Below, piece by piece: positions 38,822 through 47,227 of a stretch of DNA of 50,730 bases. The notes under the pieces were generated by a model. The model had not been told where the DNA came from. It was given only the letters and a program-made list of their open reading frames with translations, and did not search any database. Made by a program: the position numbers and the translations under genes. Position 1 is the stretch's first letter. Every line of letters starts with the position of its first letter. Origin of the DNA: a virus; the IMG/VR virus record IMGVR_UViG_3300010885_060403, positions 1-50,730 of that record; one strand, given 5' to 3'.

Positions 38822-40549
38822 TTGGCAGAAGAGCAATTACCAGATTTAAGCACAGACACTAAAAGGGTTGAACACTTCAATAAAAAGGTTGAAGAGTTTA
38901 GGAAAGAGAGCTCAGATGTTGCAGAGGCTCCTAAGCAAGCATTTGATATGGCAAGGCAGTATGCCCAACAACAGGTGTTTCCCCCGTTTGGGTTTATAGC
39001 ATTTCCTGAAGATTCTAAGAAACACACACCGGATGAGATGGGGATCGGTATAGCTGCGGGAAGAGTGTTATTTGGGGCTGCTAGATTCTTAGATGGTTTA
39101 AAAAAAGATTCCCCTGAAAATTTAATACAAAAGGGGATAGACACTTATAGAGGATTTGATGATTCTACTGCAGTGAATGAATTAACAGGAGCCACCAGAA
39201 TGTCTTTTGCAACAGTTAAAGACGGTTTACAAGAAATAAAATCAGCAATTAGCGCTGATGATAAAGAAGCAGAAGATCCATTCGAAAAAAACCCGATCCT
39301 TAGCAAGTTAAACCCTGATGATATAGAAAATTTACTGGACTCTACGGTACTTAAATTCATCAAAGAATTAGGTTTAAAAAGAGCAGATGAAGCTAGTGAT
39401 AAACCAATATTAGATAAAGGTGAGGTATCATTCACAAAGGCAAAAGAACTTGCAGCTAAGACAAATCCGATTGCACCAACAAATATAGAGGCTTCAAAGT
39501 TAAACACAAAAGATGACCCTGAGTATATGGCTAGATTAGAAAAAGCCAAAAAGGAAGATGCTTTGATGGATTCTCTTGATACAAATAAAGCAGGAGCTAA
39601 AATTTCTCCTCGCGAGGGGAAAAAAACAGAGGCTAAGCCGGAGGGGATTAGAGCAACCGAAACCCCTGTTAATACACCTCCCGTAGCTCCAACAACCATA
39701 GAGAAAGCACAAAATGAATTAGTAGCACTTAGCTCAAACGTAACTAGTAACGTAACTAATAATACAACTAGTAATGCAATCTCTGTTACACAAGATCCTG
39801 ATGCAAAACCTAAACCTATATTAAAATCAGAAACACAGGTAAAACAGGAAGCACCAAAGCCAATAGTTACAAAACAAGATGCAACACCGGCGTCAACCAA
39901 TCCTCCAATTGAAGCAAAGAGTGCGGGGACTGCTCCTGTTGGATTGGGAAATAAGAGCTCTGTTTCCGACGACGAAACCCCACTCCTAAAAATGCTAGGA
40001 GAAAGCATGGGGATGTCCGCAGATGATATAGCTAAGATGTTTGCGGGTAAAGAAGACAACTTACAAAAGGGATTAGATCTTACATTTGGTTCTGAAGCAG
40101 AGGCAACAGGAATAAAATCAGATCAGCCAGAAAATCCTGCTAAGTTTTTACCCGATGAACCTAAATCAACGATAGTTGAAAAAGCATCAAATGCTACAGT
40201 AGGACAAGCACAAAAAGTAGCTCAGCAAGCAACTGCTATTTCTACTGCCACAAAAACATCAGAACCTGTTAAGATTGCAGAGGCTGCACCTACACCAAAA
40301 CAAGAGCCTACACCAGAGCCTACACCCGAACCAACACCTCCAGCCCCTGTTCAACCAGAGCAGACTAATACGGAATCTACGGGGACAGAATCTAAGGAAT
40401 CCCCGTCACTCGAAACAAAAACTCCAGAGGATAGTACAAATAAAGAGGCAGGTCCAAGTAATGATGATCTATTGAAAGTTATGAAGGAAATATTAAAAAC
40501 TCTTCAAGGTCCGTTAATAGTTACCGAGAGTACGCCTAAGTACTCATAG
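38822..40549 (+). CDS. Large disordered virion-type protein, 575 aa
   Basis: TTG start (MAEEQLPDLSTDTKRV). Residues ~40-90 are a compact, partly hydrophobic region (QVFPPFGFIAFPEDSKK, GIGIAAGRVLFGAARFLDGL). The remainder is Ala/Pro/Thr/Glu/Lys-rich and probably disordered, with a run of Thr/Asn (NVTSNVTNNTTSN) and PEPTPEPTPP repeats. A last helix (NDDLLKVMKEILKTLQGPL) ends the protein. No family recognised. It closes the baseplate cluster; a hub, tape-measure-linked or scaffold role is possible. Confidence 0.5.
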   Translation: MAEEQLPDLSTDTKRVEHFNKKVEEFRKESSDVAEAPKQAFDMARQYAQQQVFPPFGFIAFPEDSKKHTPDEMGIGIAAGRVLFGAARFLDGLKKDSPENLIQKGIDTYRGFDDSTAVNELTGATRMSFATVKDGLQEIKSAISADDKEAEDPFEKNPILSKLNPDDIENLLDSTVLKFIKELGLKRADEASDKPILDKGEVSFTKAKELAAKTNPIAPTNIEASKLNTKDDPEYMARLEKAKKEDALMDSLDTNKAGAKISPREGKKTEAKPEGIRATETPVNTPPVAPTTIEKAQNELVALSSNVTSNVTNNTTSNAISVTQDPDAKPKPILKSETQVKQEAPKPIVTKQDATPASTNPPIEAKSAGTAPVGLGNKSSVSDDETPLLKMLGESMGMSADDIAKMFAGKEDNLQKGLDLTFGSEAEATGIKSDQPENPAKFLPDEPKSTIVEKASNATVGQAQKVAQQATAISTATKTSEPVKIAEAAPTPKQEPTPEPTPEPTPPAPVQPEQTNTESTGTESKESPSLETKTPEDSTNKEAGPSNDDLLKVMKEILKTLQGPLIVTESTPKYS

Positions 40550-40551
40550 AT

Positions 40552-40586
40552 ACATTTTTTATTACGAAACTTTTTAACTATATTTG
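40552..40586 (+). promoter_or_regulatory. Early-type promoter, ACATTTTTT-N18-TATATTTG
   Basis: Boxes at 40552-40560 and 40579-40586, 20 bases before the 40607 start. Spacing of 18 equals that at 18793-18827. Confidence 0.5.
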
Positions 40587-40606
40587 TATAGTATACTTAA
40601 AAAAAG

Positions 40607-40858
40607 ATGTCAGAGAGTAAAAAAACCTATATTGTATCAAAAGATCTTATTGAAAAGATCGTTGATTTTTTAGAAAACCCGTTCGATAACACAAAAGAAT
40701 CTATAGAGATTCTTAAAAGCAAAGATTCTTTTACTGAAGATGAGATCAACAAAATAGTTGCTCTGTTAGGTAAATTTCCTGCTTATTCTGTATACCCAAT
40801 AATTGATTTATTTAAAGGAAATTTAAAAGTAGAAGAAATTGACCATCAACAAGAATAA
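40607..40858 (+). CDS. Hypothetical protein, 83 aa
   Basis: Small acidic helical protein (KKTYIVSKDLIEKIVDFLENPFDN; ESIEILKSKDSFTEDEINKIVALLGKFPAYSVYPII). No family recognised. It overlaps the dCMP deaminase start by 20 bases and shares its promoter, so it belongs to the early metabolic operon. Confidence 0.55.
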   Translation: MSESKKTYIVSKDLIEKIVDFLENPFDNTKESIEILKSKDSFTEDEINKIVALLGKFPAYSVYPIIDLFKGNLKVEEIDHQQE

Positions 40859-41312
40859 CTACAAAGAACACACAGAAAAAGATTGTCAGGATCTAAAACA
40901 ATTTAAATTAGATACTGTATATCTAAAAATGGCTCAAGTGTGGGCATCTAACTCGCATTGCAAAAGAAGCCAGGTTGGATGTTTGGTGGTAAAAGATAAA
41001 ACAATTATTTCCGATGGATATAACGGAACTCCAACAGGATTTCCTAATATTTGCGAAGATGAAGATAATCAAACACTATCTTCTGTTCTTCATGCAGAAG
41101 CTAATGCTATAACAAAACTGGCAATGAATACAGTTACCTCAAACGGAAGTACAATGTACGTTACGCTATCGCCATGTTTTGATTGTTCGAAACTTATCAT
41201 TCAATCCGGGATTAAAAGAATAGTCTTTTCTGAATTGTACAGAAAGATAGATTCTTTAGATTTGCTTAACCAGGCAGGTATTGAAATAATTTATATTAAC
41301 TTACAACCCTAA
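40839..41312 (+). CDS. dCMP deaminase
   Basis: 157 aa. Zinc-deaminase motifs: HAEANAI (His ligand and Glu proton carrier) and LSPCFDCSKLI (PCxxC ligands). The region SQVGCLVVKDKTIISDGYNGTPTGFPN is typical of dCMP deaminases. It converts dCMP to dUMP, the substrate of thymidylate synthase, and so links to the TS-like gene at 15387. Starts at TTG 40839 or a later codon; overlap with the previous gene suggests coupling. Confidence 0.9.
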   Translation: MTINKNNYKEHTEKDCQDLKQFKLDTVYLKMAQVWASNSHCKRSQVGCLVVKDKTIISDGYNGTPTGFPNICEDEDNQTLSSVLHAEANAITKLAMNTVTSNGSTMYVTLSPCFDCSKLIIQSGIKRIVFSELYRKIDSLDLLNQAGIEIIYINLQP

Positions 41313-41324
41313 ACCCAACACGAG

Positions 41325-41948
41325 ATGGCAAAAAGCATTCAAGACTTAGCAGAAAAATTTTTAGAAACAACTTTAGAGAAAGATTTTAAATATCTCTATG
41401 ATCGAATTAAGCCTGGTTTATTAAATCATTGTAAATCTATTCTTATAGACGAAGAAATTGCTCAGGATGCAGTTTCAAAAACATTTGAAAAGATTTGGGT
41501 AAAGGTTGCTCAGTATGATCCAGCAAGGGGGAATTTTTCGACTTGGGCTTATAACATAGCTAGAAATGAATCCCTTCTTATAAAAAAGAATTCCAAAAAA
41601 TTTACTCCTTTGGTTTATGAATCAGTTGAACTGGAGGGGAGAGATTATGACGAATTCATTCCACTGTCAGACATTACGCCTGAAAGTATTTTTTCAGAGC
41701 CTGAATGGGAAATAAATAATAAAGAAGGTGGATTCGATGATTTATATGAAGTTGTATTGGAAAAGATGGAGCATCTACCAGCAATTTATAAAGATATCTT
41801 AATGGACAGAGAAATTCACAAAATGAAGTATCAGGAAATTGCTGATAAATATAGTATGAAAAAAAGAGCAATAGCTACAAGGATCAGAAGAGCAAGAATT
41901 AAGATAAGAGAAATGTTCCCGGGTATTAAATTAAATTTTATTGACTAA
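41325..41948 (+). CDS. Sigma-70-family (ECF-like) RNA polymerase sigma factor
   Basis: 207 aa. Region 2: IDEEIAQDAVSKTFEKIWVKVAQYDPARGNFSTWAYNIARN, with the usual W-x-Y-x-IARN end. Region 4: LPAIYKDILMDREIHKMKYQEIADKYSMKKRAIATRIRRARIKIREM, a helix-turn-helix. Regions 1 and 3 are absent, as in ECF sigmas. T4 uses the small sigma gp55 for late transcription, so this protein is a good candidate to read the GATATATAA motif. That link is inference. Confidence 0.88.
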   Translation: MAKSIQDLAEKFLETTLEKDFKYLYDRIKPGLLNHCKSILIDEEIAQDAVSKTFEKIWVKVAQYDPARGNFSTWAYNIARNESLLIKKNSKKFTPLVYESVELEGRDYDEFIPLSDITPESIFSEPEWEINNKEGGFDDLYEVVLEKMEHLPAIYKDILMDREIHKMKYQEIADKYSMKKRAIATRIRRARIKIREMFPGIKLNFID

Positions 41949-41949
41949 T

Positions 41950-42420
41950 ATGAAATCACTATTCTTTAGCATCTTTAAAATATTTGGCGTCATTAAGGAC
42001 ATCAAAAATTACATCTTTCTTAGAAAAATAATCAAGGACCAAATGATGGATTCTCCTCTTTGGGTTAAGAATAATCTAAGGGTTGATTGGATAGGAAGAA
42101 TCTATACTGTAGTAAATCTTCCTCCTGAAGTAACAATGGCTCCTGATCTTCCAAAAGAACTCTGGCCTGCTTATTTAATAGATCAATCCAAAGGGTTGAA
42201 CGAATATTTAACTTCATTAAATTTACATGAGATTATAATTCCGGAATATAAAGAAATTCCGGATTCAACATCTTATCTTCTAGTTTACTATCCTTATTTT
42301 AGATCGTTTACAAAATGGTGGATCTATACAAGGATAATTTTCTGGACATCCGTTGTATTAATACAACACTACACCCACTGGTTCTCTAACACGTATCAGT
42401 GGATAATATCACATTTTTAG
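41950..42420 (+). CDS. Hypothetical protein with hydrophobic ends, 156 aa
   Basis: The ATG at 41950 (MKSLFFSIFKIFG) just after the sigma stop is chosen over a TTG at 41941. The N-terminal ~15 and C-terminal ~35 residues (WWIYTRIIFWTSVVLIQHYTHWF) are hydrophobic/aromatic and may touch the membrane. The middle is globular (WVKNNLRVDWIGRIYTVVNLPPE). No family recognised. Confidence 0.5.
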   Translation: MKSLFFSIFKIFGVIKDIKNYIFLRKIIKDQMMDSPLWVKNNLRVDWIGRIYTVVNLPPEVTMAPDLPKELWPAYLIDQSKGLNEYLTSLNLHEIIIPEYKEIPDSTSYLLVYYPYFRSFTKWWIYTRIIFWTSVVLIQHYTHWFSNTYQWIISHF

Positions 42421-42423
42421 AAT

Positions 42424-43170
42424 TTGCAAAACTCAAAAATTGAAAGAAAAAGCTACTCGTGGGGAAGAGCTTACGAAGTTACGAGGGATAGTCATCCCAA
42501 GCTTATTTTACCTTCCGTTACAACTGTTTTAAAGCTCGTCACTGAACCAAAATTCAAGCACTTAAGAGAAAAGTTCGGGGAAACAAGATGGCAAAAAATA
42601 CTTGACGATGCATCATATAGAGGAACTGTAATGCACAGTATGCTAGAAAATTTTCTGCTAGAATTCTCCACATCAAGATCCATAGAAAAGTGCTTACAAA
42701 TAGCACAAGCTACATCAAAAGACATAGAAGATAAAGAACCGCATAACTCAGGACTAATTAAAAAAGGCAGAGATTTATTTTGGAATTTCTATCACGAGAA
42801 TTTCTGGGAGAATATTAAAACAGTGTTACATAATGAGCTTTTTCTTTGGAGTGATTTTAAAGGAGGCTGGGCAGGAGCAACCGATTTTATATTTGAAGAC
42901 TATTTTGAAAATCACGTAGTTATAGATTTTAAATCCTCATCATCACCAAAGGACGAAGATTCTGTTCTATCGTATAAAATGCAAATATCTGCTTACATGT
43001 TTGCTTATGCAGAAAGATCAGGTGTTATACCCGATAGGGGAGAAATATGGATAGCAAATGAGAAAGATTCTAAGTTGCAAAGATTCATAGTAACAAAGGA
43101 CGAGTTTAAAATATACCTCAGACAATTTCTAGATTTACTTGCAGAATTTCAAAAAATACACGGGATTTAA
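42424..43170 (+). CDS. PD-(D/E)XK (RecB/Cas4-type) nuclease
   Basis: 248 aa. The nuclease core is visible: RGTVMHSMLE (motif I His), then GGWAGATDFIFEDYFENHVVIDFKSSSSPK (Asp and D-x-K of the PD-DxK site) and YKMQISAYMFAYAE (QxxxY). These are hallmarks of the RecB-like exonuclease group. It could trim DNA ends in recombination or degrade host DNA. TTG start at 42424, four bases after the previous gene. Confidence 0.8.
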   Translation: MQNSKIERKSYSWGRAYEVTRDSHPKLILPSVTTVLKLVTEPKFKHLREKFGETRWQKILDDASYRGTVMHSMLENFLLEFSTSRSIEKCLQIAQATSKDIEDKEPHNSGLIKKGRDLFWNFYHENFWENIKTVLHNELFLWSDFKGGWAGATDFIFEDYFENHVVIDFKSSSSPKDEDSVLSYKMQISAYMFAYAERSGVIPDRGEIWIANEKDSKLQRFIVTKDEFKIYLRQFLDLLAEFQKIHGI

Positions 43171-43217
43171 CGAAACTTAACCCCCATAGAAACTAAAATA
43201 TAAATAAAATTAAAAAC

Positions 43218-43670
43218 ATGTCAGAAGAAGTTTTACAAGAAGTAGTTATTGACGAAGCTAAAGTTGCTGCGTCCCAAAAAGCATTGGATGCTAAAATGGC
43301 AGAACTTTCTAATAAAGTTTATGCAGTTTCGATGAACGCGGCATCATTGGAGGTATATTTCCAGGTAATTGAATCTATCAAATGGAAGGGTAAAGAAGGT
43401 TTAGGAATTTTAGAAATCACTAAGAAATTGAGCGAGGTAAAGGATAAGGGGATTTCAAATGATGCTATCTTTTTAAATGCTCTTACGATTGAAGCGAGTC
43501 ATTATTTTTTAAACAGATATGAATCACAGGGAAGTAATAATGCAGAAGGATTTATTGATCTATTTAAAAAAATAGAGCAAGCTTTATCAGCGGTTTCGCA
43601 AGACAATAAAGATTTAGAGGATCTTAATAAGGATTTAGCAGCTGCCCAACAAGGATTAGAAGCTGTATAA
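43218..43670 (+). CDS. Hypothetical helical protein, 150 aa
   Basis: Mostly helical, acidic (AKVAASQKALDAKMAELSNKVYAVSMNAASLEVYFQVIESI) with a coiled-coil tail (QDNKDLEDLNKDLAAAQQGLEAV). No signal peptide or membrane segment. No family recognised. It ends the early metabolic run and is followed by a terminator. Confidence 0.5.
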   Translation: MSEEVLQEVVIDEAKVAASQKALDAKMAELSNKVYAVSMNAASLEVYFQVIESIKWKGKEGLGILEITKKLSEVKDKGISNDAIFLNALTIEASHYFLNRYESQGSNNAEGFIDLFKKIEQALSAVSQDNKDLEDLNKDLAAAQQGLEAV

Positions 43671-43701
43671 TTAGACTTTTTTTACAGTTTTGCCCATATA
43701 T

Positions 43702-43730
43702 AGGCCTACTTTATTAAGTGGGCCTTTTTC
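43702..43730 (+). terminator. Rho-independent terminator
   Basis: GGCCTACTT (43703-43711) pairs with AAGTGGGCC (43716-43724), one T-G, followed by TTTTTC. Confidence 0.8.
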
Positions 43731-43735
43731 TTGTG

Positions 43736-43744
43736 GATATATAA
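43736..43744 (+). promoter_or_regulatory. GATATATAA late-promoter-like motif
   Basis: Ends 22 bases before the 43767 start, directly after a terminator; begins the adhesin region. Confidence 0.45.
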
Positions 43745-43766
43745 GGTTTAAGAATATAATAAAAGA

Positions 43767-45266
43767 ATGAAAGAGAATAAGATTTTCCCATGGTTGGTTG
43801 CACTGGCTGCTGCTAGTATTTCTTTCTCTGCTGCTTTCTATTCAATTTTTGGTATAGGTAAGATGTTTGCAGGGGCTGCGACTAACGTTATGATAATGGC
43901 AACCAGCTTAGAATTTGCTAAATTGGTGATTGCATCATTTCTATATAGATTTTGGAATGATGTAAATAAGAGTTTAAGAGCATATTTAACAATTGCTTGT
44001 TTTGTTTTAATATTAATCACATCAGCAGGTATTTATGGATTTTTATCTTCAGCTTATCAAGATACTGCAAATAAAGTAGAGAATTCAGACAAAAGCACCT
44101 TAGTAATAACTAAAAGAAAGGATATGCTGCAGAAGCAGCTGGATCAGGCAGAGAAGCAATTAGAATCTAAGAGTAATAGACAGAATACACTATCAGATAT
44201 GAGAAACAGACAGCAGACAAATGCTGATAATCTTATATCTAACAATAAATCTGCATCTTCGGTTAGAACTCAGATGAATCAATTAAGTAAGGAGAGTGGT
44301 TTGTTAGATAATGATATTAGGGTTTTACAGGACTCTATAGCTTCAAAAACCCAACAAATATCATCTTTAGATAATGAAGTATTAGCAATATCAACAGATT
44401 CCGATCTGGCAAATGAAATAGGTCCATTAAAATACATAGCTAAATTAACAGGTAAAACCTTAGACGAGGTAGTAAACTGGTTTATAATCGCATTAATGCT
44501 CGTATTTGATCCATTAGCTATTGCCCTTGTTGTTGCAGCAAACTTTGTATTCTCCTATATAGGAGGAAAGAAAAAAGAAGCTGATGATTTTGAGGAATGG
44601 AAAAAAGAAAAAGCAGAAGAAGCTGCTAGATTGATAGCTGAAGAAGAAGCTAGATTAATAGCTGAAGAAGAGGCAAGAATAAAAGCTGAGGAAGAAGAAG
44701 CTGCTAGATTGATAGCTGAGGAAGAAGCAAGACTAATAGCTGAAGAGGAAGCAAGAATAAAAGCAGAGGAAGAAGAAGCTGCTAGATTGATAGCTGAGGA
44801 AGAAGCAAGACTAATAGCTGAAGAGGAAGCAAGATTATTAGCTGAAGAACAAGCAAGATTATTAGCTGACATAAAAGCTGCTAGATTACTTGCTGAAGAA
44901 GAAGCAAAAAGAGAAGCAGAATGGGAGGAAATCATATCATTCTCTCCGGAAGAAGAGAATGCTTCTAAAAATTTCATTATTGGAGATACCCCGGTTAAAC
45001 CTATAGAGGAATTTGTAGAAGAAACCGAATATTTCGTAGATTCTTACATAGAGAATGAATCTGAATATATTGCAGAGGATACATTCATCCCAGATGCTGA
45101 AACGGAGGCACCAGAAGAAGAAAAGGAAGAAGAAGATGGTGAATTTGGTGGTTATAAACTAGGAAACGTTTACGAAAAAAAATCGACCAACATAAAGGAT
45201 TACGATAATATGAAAGATGTTCCTAGAGCCATCTTAGTAACTAAGGGTGATCCAACAAGACTATAA
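43767..45266 (+). CDS. Membrane protein with long coiled coil, 499 aa
   Basis: Three or more membrane helices: residues ~8-30 (FPWLVALAAASISFSAAFYS), ~70-95 (LTIACFVLILITSAGIYGFL) and ~240-270 (FIIALMLVFDPLAIALVVAANFV). Between the second and third lies a ~130-residue coiled coil. After the third comes an A/E/R-rich helix made from a 26-residue repeat (AARLIAEEEARL type). The C-terminus is acidic and globular. A late-type motif upstream suggests expression with virion genes. It could be a lysis, superinfection or host-envelope factor; no family is assigned. Confidence 0.55.
   Translation: MKENKIFPWLVALAAASISFSAAFYSIFGIGKMFAGAATNVMIMATSLEFAKLVIASFLYRFWNDVNKSLRAYLTIACFVLILITSAGIYGFLSSAYQDTANKVENSDKSTLVITKRKDMLQKQLDQAEKQLESKSNRQNTLSDMRNRQQTNADNLISNNKSASSVRTQMNQLSKESGLLDNDIRVLQDSIASKTQQISSLDNEVLAISTDSDLANEIGPLKYIAKLTGKTLDEVVNWFIIALMLVFDPLAIALVVAANFVFSYIGGKKKEADDFEEWKKEKAEEAARLIAEEEARLIAEEEARIKAEEEEAARLIAEEEARLIAEEEARIKAEEEEAARLIAEEEARLIAEEEARLLAEEQARLLADIKAARLLAEEEAKREAEWEEIISFSPEEENASKNFIIGDTPVKPIEEFVEETEYFVDSYIENESEYIAEDTFIPDAETEAPEEEKEEEDGEFGGYKLGNVYEKKSTNIKDYDNMKDVPRAILVTKGDPTRL
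44616..44849 (+). repeat. 78-base coding tandem repeat (three copies)
   Basis: Copies start at 44616, 44694 and 44772 and encode EEAARLIAEEEARLIAEEEA-type helix; a degenerate fourth part continues to about 44895. In-frame expansion of a coiled coil. Confidence 0.8.
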
Positions 45267-45275
45267 AAAAGAGAA

Positions 45276-45839
45276 ATGCCAAATATACTATCAACGGATC
45301 CAAGGGATATTAAACATTTAGATTGCAGCCCAGAAAAACAAAAAAAAATTGTTTTTGAAGGATCATCATTAAAAATTTTGATGGGTTCTCAGGTTTTAGA
45401 CACTGTCGATATGTCTTCATTATTTCATCCTGCATCAATAAACGGCGGAAATTTTAAAAAAAGAATTTACATACCCTCTGATGGATCTTATAATTTATAC
45501 GGGGGAAATATAGCACAGGATCAAGGTGAAGTTTCTTTGATTGTAATAAGGGTTAAGTATGATAGGAGTATTCCTGAGGGAGATAGAGTAATATATTGGG
45601 AATATAAAGGAAATATATTTCCTTGTAACAATCTAATGTTCTTAACTGGTAAAACTTTAGATTCAAATCCTCATAAAGGGTGGGACTTGGAGCCATATGA
45701 AGCTGATGTTTCTCCAGCACCCGTTTTTTCTCCATCATTAGATCCTCAGCCAACATCTCCTGATTTATCTTTAGGAGGAATTAAAATAAGTAACCCAACA
45801 TTAAAAGAGGTTGAATTGGAAATATTAGTAATGAATTAA
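45276..45839 (+). CDS. Virion/adhesin-type protein, 187 aa (paralogue of next gene)
   Basis: Beta-rich. The block GEVSLIVIRVKYDRSIPEGDRVIYWEYKGNIFPCNN and end GGIKISNPTLKEVELEILVMN parallel GEVKFLLISAKYSSSF and GGIVLYNPHAGSVDLKIVIA in the next gene, so the two are paralogues. No known family. Its stop overlaps the next start by one base. Probably part of a fibre or decoration complex. Confidence 0.5.
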   Translation: MPNILSTDPRDIKHLDCSPEKQKKIVFEGSSLKILMGSQVLDTVDMSSLFHPASINGGNFKKRIYIPSDGSYNLYGGNIAQDQGEVSLIVIRVKYDRSIPEGDRVIYWEYKGNIFPCNNLMFLTGKTLDSNPHKGWDLEPYEADVSPAPVFSPSLDPQPTSPDLSLGGIKISNPTLKEVELEILVMN

Positions 45840-46492
45840 TGGCAAAAGCACCACTTATATGTCAAGCAGATCTAGCAAATACACTTATTCAAGGAGGGCA
45901 TTTTGACAGATGTACTTTTACTGTGACTAAGGATTCATCAGTGATGAATTCTTTTAGTTTTTGCGATTATTCATTGGATATAGATGACTTTTTTTCACAA
46001 AATGTAACACTGACTGGTGGAAGAGCATTTCTTCTTGATGATGCAGGTCTTGGTAATTCTTTTGGAGAGGTTAAATTCCTACTCATTAGTGCTAAGTATT
46101 CTTCATCATTCACCAGTGATAGCAACAAGTACATCCATTTAATTTATGAAGGAAAAACATACCCAATAGGAGCACTTCATATTTGGACTGGACAACCAGG
46201 GGAAAGTGCAGGATCTGGTATAACTTTAAATCCTAACGGCTCTGGACTAACAAGTCCACAATTTACTGAAGGTGGAATAGTTTTATATAATCCTCATGCA
46301 GGATCAGTAGATTTAAAAATAGTAATAGCATCAGGAGGACCAATTCTTTCCGCTGGTAGTGCATCATCAGGAACAAGCGGAACATCAGGAAGTACCTCCG
46401 GATCATCTGGATCAGCTGGATCATCAGGATCATCAGGAGCTAACAGATTATATTACGGAACTAGCGGAACGATAATAACAATACAAACATAA
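45839..46492 (+). CDS. Virion/adhesin-type protein with Gly-Ser-Thr tail, 217 aa
   Basis: The first ~165 residues are paralogous to the 45276 product. A low-complexity tail of SGTSG/SGSSG triplets (collagen-like spacing) follows and ends in NRLYYGTSGTIITIQT. This layout, globular module plus Gly-X-Y tail, suits assembly with the fibre proteins encoded next. Function inferred. Confidence 0.5.
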   Translation: MAKAPLICQADLANTLIQGGHFDRCTFTVTKDSSVMNSFSFCDYSLDIDDFFSQNVTLTGGRAFLLDDAGLGNSFGEVKFLLISAKYSSSFTSDSNKYIHLIYEGKTYPIGALHIWTGQPGESAGSGITLNPNGSGLTSPQFTEGGIVLYNPHAGSVDLKIVIASGGPILSAGSASSGTSGTSGSTSGSSGSAGSSGSSGANRLYYGTSGTIITIQT

Positions 46493-46501
46493 GAAAGAAT
46501 A

Positions 46502-47221
46502 ATGTCCTATCCTAATATAATATTAACCACAGATCCTAATCTATCTTTTGCGCAATATGATTTTATTCAGATTGTTCATGATGAAAATAATTATATTGAA
46601 GCTAGGGTAATAAGTTATAATACTTCAACTGGTGAATTGATAGCAAATCCTATTCATCATCACGGATCAGGAAGCTTTAATGACTGGAAAATCACGCTAG
46701 CGGGAGAACCAGGAACTGGAACTAGTGGTCAAGCAGGAGCATCGGGAACTTCTGGAACAAGTGGTACAGATGGTACTTCAGGAACTTCAGGCACAGATGG
46801 TACTTCTGGAACAAGTGGTACAGACGGTACTTCAGGAACGAGTGGAACAGACGGAACCTCAGGTACAGACGGTACTTCAGGAACAAGTGGTACAGACGGT
46901 ACTTCAGGAACTTCAGGAACAAGTAATCTTCTTGCCTCTACAGAATGGAATATTGAAAGCGAATATCAAATCAGTAGCAACGAGCAACTTACATTCTCTG
47001 GGGACTATGTTCTTGAAGATTCCAATTTATATATAGAAGGCAGTGACGAACAAGTAGAATATTCAGCGAATAAATTTTTTAAAAAAACTGGTAAAATTTT
47101 CATCGGAGGTAATTTATTGCTTAAGAATTCACAGATAGAAAACGACGGAGAAATAAGTGTTGGAGGTGAAGTTATATTAACAGGTAATTCACAAATAATA
47201 GGAACAGGAACAATAATATAA
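46502..47221 (+). CDS. Fibre-type protein with GTSGTDG repeat, 239 aa
   Basis: The N-terminal ~75 residues ([48 protein letters not shown]) form a small beta module often found ahead of collagen-like stretches in phage fibres. A Gly-Thr-Ser/Asp triplet run (~75-140) follows. The C-terminus is a beta-solenoid-like repeat ([42 protein letters not shown]). Confidence 0.6.
   Translation: MSYPNIILTTDPNLSFAQYDFIQIVHDENNYIEARVISYNTSTGELIANPIHHHGSGSFNDWKITLAGEPGTGTSGQAGASGTSGTSGTDGTSGTSGTDGTSGTSGTDGTSGTSGTDGTSGTDGTSGTSGTDGTSGTSGTSNLLASTEWNIESEYQISSNEQLTFSGDYVLEDSNLYIEGSDEQVEYSANKFFKKTGKIFIGGNLLLKNSQIENDGEISVGGEVILTGNSQIIGTGTII
46715..46925 (+). repeat. GTSG/GTDG coding tandem repeat
   Basis: Diverged in-frame units of 9-27 bases (acaagtggtacagacggtac type) encoding collagen-like triplets in the 46502 gene. 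Confidence 0.8.
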
Positions 47222-47227
47222 AAAGAT

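Noticed and set aside
39145-40059. 304-codon minus-strand open frame
   Set aside because: It is antisense to the 575-aa structural-type gene, whose low-complexity A/P/T/E codons leave the opposite strand open. Residues are Ser/Leu/Ala-rich with no recognisable domain, and no promoter or neighbour supports it.
44555-44977. 140-codon minus-strand frame
   Set aside because: Ser/Ala repeat product that mirrors the A/E/R coiled-coil repeat of the membrane protein.
46715-46925. Possible CRISPR array
   Set aside because: The short repeats are in frame, have no unique spacers of constant length, and encode Gly-Thr-Ser/Asp triplets in a fibre protein. The same reasoning applies to 2-390.
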